This document shows positions 5,558-8,605 of a DNA stretch of 8,605 nucleotides, piece by piece. Both the position numbers and the translations under genes were made by a program. Within the stretch, counting starts at the first letter, position 1. Each line of letters starts with the position of its first letter. The notes under the pieces were generated by a model. It was given only the letters and a program-made list of their open reading frames with translations, searched no databases and had not been told where the DNA came from. Origin of the DNA: JBBKWQ01 sp037969115 (GTDB taxonomy: Bacteria > Actinomycetota > Acidimicrobiia > Acidimicrobiales > Ilumatobacteraceae); contig JBBKWQ010000063.1 in assembly GCA_037969115.1 (NCBI GenBank), forward strand, positions 1 to 8,605, given 5' to 3'.

Positions 5558-7699
5558 GTGCCGCGAGTGTCGCGTGAGGTCCATGGTCGCAGCGTCCGCT
5601 CCGATGCCGGCCGAGCGCGTCTCTGGTCGCGGTTGATGATCGTTGCGCTCGTCGTCGGTGTCGCCGCTGCCGCGATTGCGGCAGCCGTGACGCGCACGGT
5701 CCGCCAAGTGGACCCGCCCATGTTGTCCGACGCGGCGCCGACCTTCACGACGTATCGAGAACCGGTTCGCCTGCTCGACACGCGGCCCGGAGGGCCGACG
5801 GTCGGTGAACGAATCGATGGCGGGCTCGGAGCGGTCGCTGGGTCGCCGATCGAGGTGGCGGTGGCCGACATCGCCGGGTTCTCGCCGGACACGACCGGTC
5901 TGGTTCTCGTGGTGACTGCGCTCGATGGTGACGGGTCCGTGTCGGTGGCGACGTATCCATGCGGCGTGACGCCGCCTGATCCGCCCAATCTCGCGTTCAT
6001 GGCCACGGGCGGGGGTGCCGGTCAGGTCATCACCGGGCTGAGCGCCGCCGGCTCGATCTGCCTACTCCCCACCGCCGACGTCAACCTGGTGGTCGACATG
6101 ATTGCGTCGTTCGCCGGATCGGCGTTTGTGCCACAGACGGTCACCGAGCGACTGCTCGACACGCGGCCGAATGGGTCCACGTTCGACGGCACGATGGCAG
6201 CGATCGGTGTTCGGGCTCCAGGATCGACGACCGAGATCCCGATCGCAGATCGTGTCGAACTGGCCGTCGGTCATGACGTGGCGCTGCTGTCGGTCGCTGC
6301 GATCGGGGAGGAATCGGGTTCGTTCACGGTGTACCCGTGCGGCGAGCGAGACACGCCGACAGCGAGCTCGACATTCGCCGCCGACCAACTCGTGGTGAGT
6401 TCGCTGGCCATGTCGATCGACGACGTCGACAACGTGTGCGTGCACACGACTGCGTCGGTGCACCTGGTCGTCGACGCTCACGGCTCGTTCGATTCCAGTA
6501 TCGTCGAGCCGATCTCCGCGACCCGTTTGGTCGACACCCGCCCCGATGGGCGCACCGCCGATGGCAGGTTCGCCGGCATTGGCGTCCGCCCGCTCGAAGC
6601 AACGCTGGAAGTTCCGATCACCGGTCGGGTCGACGTCCCAGCAAACACTGATGCGGTCATCGTCAGCGTCACCGCCGCTGCGATCGACGAGGTCGGCGAA
6701 CTGACGATCTTCACGCCGGGAGCGACCGCGGAAGGACCGCCGACGTTCGACTACGTGGCGACGCTGCCTGCGAGCCACACGTTGATCGTGCCGATCGCCG
6801 CCGACGGCACCGTGTGTATCTCGACGACCGGTCGCACCGACCTGGTCGTCGACGTCGTGGCCTGGATTTCGACAGGCGGGCCGACGGCATCGCCGCCCAC
6901 GGCCGAAGCGGCAACGGGATGCCCCGATCAGGAACTGTTCCCGACCTGGCGGATGGTCGCCATCTACGGCTCCGCCCGGTCGGAAACGCTCGGCATTCTG
7001 GGCGAGCAGGAGCCCGAGGCTGCGGTCGCCCGTCTCGACGAGATCGTCGCGACGTGGCACGCCGACGATCGACCGGTCTTGGGTGCCTTCAATCTGATCG
7101 CAACGCTGGCCACGGCCGAGGCCGGCGAAGAAGGCACGTACAATCTGCCCTCGTCGGACGACTTCATCCAGCAGTATCTCGATGTCGCTCGACGACACGG
7201 GATCTATCTGATACTCGACCTTCAGACAGGCCGCTCCGACTTCCTCACCGAGGCCAAGCGGTACGAACGATTCCTTCGCGAACCCGATGTGGGCCTTGCG
7301 CTCGACCCGGAATGGCGAACCGACGCCCCCGCGACCCCTGGTGGTGGCCACGTCGGTCAAGTCCGCGCGGACGAGGTGAACGCGGTGGCCGACTGGTTGG
7401 CCGCGATCGTCGAGGAGGAGGACCTCCCCGAGAAACTGCTCGTCGTCCACCAGTTCCAGACGGACATGATCCTCGACCGCGACGACCTCGTCGAACCGCC
7501 TGGGATCGCTCTGACGATTCACATGGACGGGCATGGAACACAACCGTTGAAGCTCGACACGTATTCCAGAACTCGCGTCGAACCGCCGTGGAGCAACGGC
7601 GTGAAGCTGTTCTTCGACGAGGACGACGACCTGTTCGAACCGAGCGATTTTCTCACCGGCACGTTCGAACCGATTCCCGACCTGCTCACCTACCAGTAA
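5558..7699 (+). CDS. Secreted or membrane-anchored protein: three LLDTR beta repeats plus C-terminal barrel-like domain
   Basis: This 713-residue protein starts at a GTG with a good ribosome binding site. An Arg-rich segment (1-25) and a hydrophobic helix (26-44, MIVALVVGVAAAAIAAA) form a signal sequence or anchor. Three repeats follow, led by LLDTR at 72-76, LLDTR at 199-203 and LVDTR at 324-328 (periods 127 and 125), each ending in LVVD(M/A/V). Such repeats are common in surface proteins of Acidimicrobiia; their role is not known to me. A Thr/Pro/Ala linker leads to a domain at about 456-713 with YGSARSETLGILGEQ (470-484), ILDLQTGRSDF (Asp554), ALDPEW (Asp583, Glu585), VVHQFQ (His631) and IHMDGHG (His655, Asp657). 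Polar residues placed at strand ends suggest a TIM-barrel-like, perhaps hydrolase, fold. I recall similar domains in uncharacterised actinobacterial secreted proteins, but can name no activity. All six cysteines fall before residue 456. Confidence 0.88.
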   Translation: MPRVSREVHGRSVRSDAGRARLWSRLMIVALVVGVAAAAIAAAVTRTVRQVDPPMLSDAAPTFTTYREPVRLLDTRPGGPTVGERIDGGLGAVAGSPIEVAVADIAGFSPDTTGLVLVVTALDGDGSVSVATYPCGVTPPDPPNLAFMATGGGAGQVITGLSAAGSICLLPTADVNLVVDMIASFAGSAFVPQTVTERLLDTRPNGSTFDGTMAAIGVRAPGSTTEIPIADRVELAVGHDVALLSVAAIGEESGSFTVYPCGERDTPTASSTFAADQLVVSSLAMSIDDVDNVCVHTTASVHLVVDAHGSFDSSIVEPISATRLVDTRPDGRTADGRFAGIGVRPLEATLEVPITGRVDVPANTDAVIVSVTAAAIDEVGELTIFTPGATAEGPPTFDYVATLPASHTLIVPIAADGTVCISTTGRTDLVVDVVAWISTGGPTASPPTAEAATGCPDQELFPTWRMVAIYGSARSETLGILGEQEPEAAVARLDEIVATWHADDRPVLGAFNLIATLATAEAGEEGTYNLPSSDDFIQQYLDVARRHGIYLILDLQTGRSDFLTEAKRYERFLREPDVGLALDPEWRTDAPATPGGGHVGQVRADEVNAVADWLAAIVEEEDLPEKLLVVHQFQTDMILDRDDLVEPPGIALTIHMDGHGTQPLKLDTYSRTRVEPPWSNGVKLFFDEDDDLFEPSDFLTGTFEPIPDLLTYQ
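5768..6867 (+). repeat. Three tandem protein repeats of about 125 residues within the secreted protein
   Basis: The units begin at the LLDTR or LVDTR motifs (Asp74, Asp201, Asp326 of the protein) and run to the LVVD plus a following hydrophobic/Ser stretch. Units 2 and 3 resemble each other most, sharing a P(N/D)G.T.DG opening, IGVR and E(I/V)PI..RV; unit 1 is more diverged in its first half. At DNA level units 1 and 2 still share 17 identical bases over the motif (5771-5787 and 6152-6168), while unit 3 has drifted. Confidence 0.85.
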
Positions 7700-7722
7700 C
7701 GTTTGTCCAGCACTTCGAACGT
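7699..7722 (+). terminator. Weak hairpin at the end of the repeat-protein gene
   Basis: ACGTTTG at 7699-7705 can pair with CGAACGT at 7716-7722, seven pairs including one G-T, around a 10-base loop. It starts on the last base of the TAA stop. No T-tract follows, and it overlaps a candidate -35 element for the next gene, so it may be fortuitous. Confidence 0.25.
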
Positions 7723-7731
7723 GGCTAACAT
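7703..7731 (+). promoter_or_regulatory. Candidate housekeeping promoter of the ABC ATPase gene
   Basis: TTGTCC (7703-7708) and TAACAT (7726-7731) are spaced by 17 bases and match the actinobacterial -35/-10 pattern fairly well, including the TA...T of the -10. Transcription would start near 7738, giving a leader of about 40 bases. It suggests the ATPase gene is not cotranscribed with the gene before it. Confidence 0.45.
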
Positions 7732-7736
7732 GCGGC

Positions 7737-7752
7737 CGAACCAAACGGTTCG
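7737..7752. promoter_or_regulatory. Inverted repeat at the predicted transcription start of the ABC ATPase gene
   Basis: CGAACC (7737-7742) and GGTTCG (7747-7752) form a perfect 6-bp inverted repeat around AAAC. Its place just downstream of the candidate -10 fits an operator for a dimeric repressor, as is common for sugar importer genes; it could equally be a leader hairpin. No specific regulator can be named. Confidence 0.35.
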
Positions 7753-7777
7753 CAACGGGGAACAGGGGTGTCCAACG

Positions 7778-8605
<828 letters not shown>

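Noticed and set aside
5327..5707. An N-terminal extension of the minus-strand gene by 127 codons
   Set aside because: The added sequence is His/Arg/Pro-rich, overlaps the start of the divergent gene and would contain the direct repeat; the ATG at 5326 begins the helical domain.

Overview
The window is GC-rich DNA (G and C favoured at third codon positions) from a bacterium that I infer to be an actinobacterium, probably of the Acidimicrobiia / Ilumatobacter type. The inference rests on three things: an Ada-AlkA fusion followed by ogt, the arrangement known from Mycobacterium tuberculosis; a secreted protein with '(L/V)LDTR...LVVDV' repeats, which I associate with that class; and the use of GTG starts. 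No mobile element, CRISPR array, tRNA or rRNA is visible.

Layout from left to right. (1) 2-406: the C-terminal end of an alpha-E domain protein, overlapping by four bases (ATGA) a transglutaminase-like cysteine peptidase homologue (403-1329). (2) 1417-2652: a 12-helix major facilitator transporter of unknown substrate, closed by a strong hairpin over its stop codon. (3) 2746-4717: a two-gene alkylation-damage operon. The first gene fuses the Ada methyl-sensor domain, an AraC-type activator domain and an AlkA-type 3-methyladenine glycosylase. The second is the Ogt O6-alkylguanine methyltransferase, with a clear ribosome binding site. (4) 4736-5326 on the minus strand: a 196-residue protein of unknown function with a strongly basic C-terminal helix, convergent with ogt. 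(5) 5327-5557: a divergent intergenic region holding a near-perfect 23-bp direct repeat. (6) 5558-7699: a large exported or membrane-anchored protein with three about 125-residue beta repeats and a C-terminal domain with barrel-like motifs. (7) 7778 to the edge: the start of a MalK/UgpC/MsiK-type sugar-importer ATPase with its own candidate promoter.

The first pair belongs to a known actinobacterial and proteobacterial cassette (ATP-grasp, alpha-E, transglutaminase) thought to make or process small peptides. The third block is a self-contained adaptive response: methyl sensing and gene activation, base excision and direct reversal. The remaining genes look like independent transcription units. 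I do not see strong evidence for an entirely new system. The least explained parts are the 196-residue minus-strand protein, the repeat region upstream of it, and the three-repeat secreted protein with its cysteine pattern.
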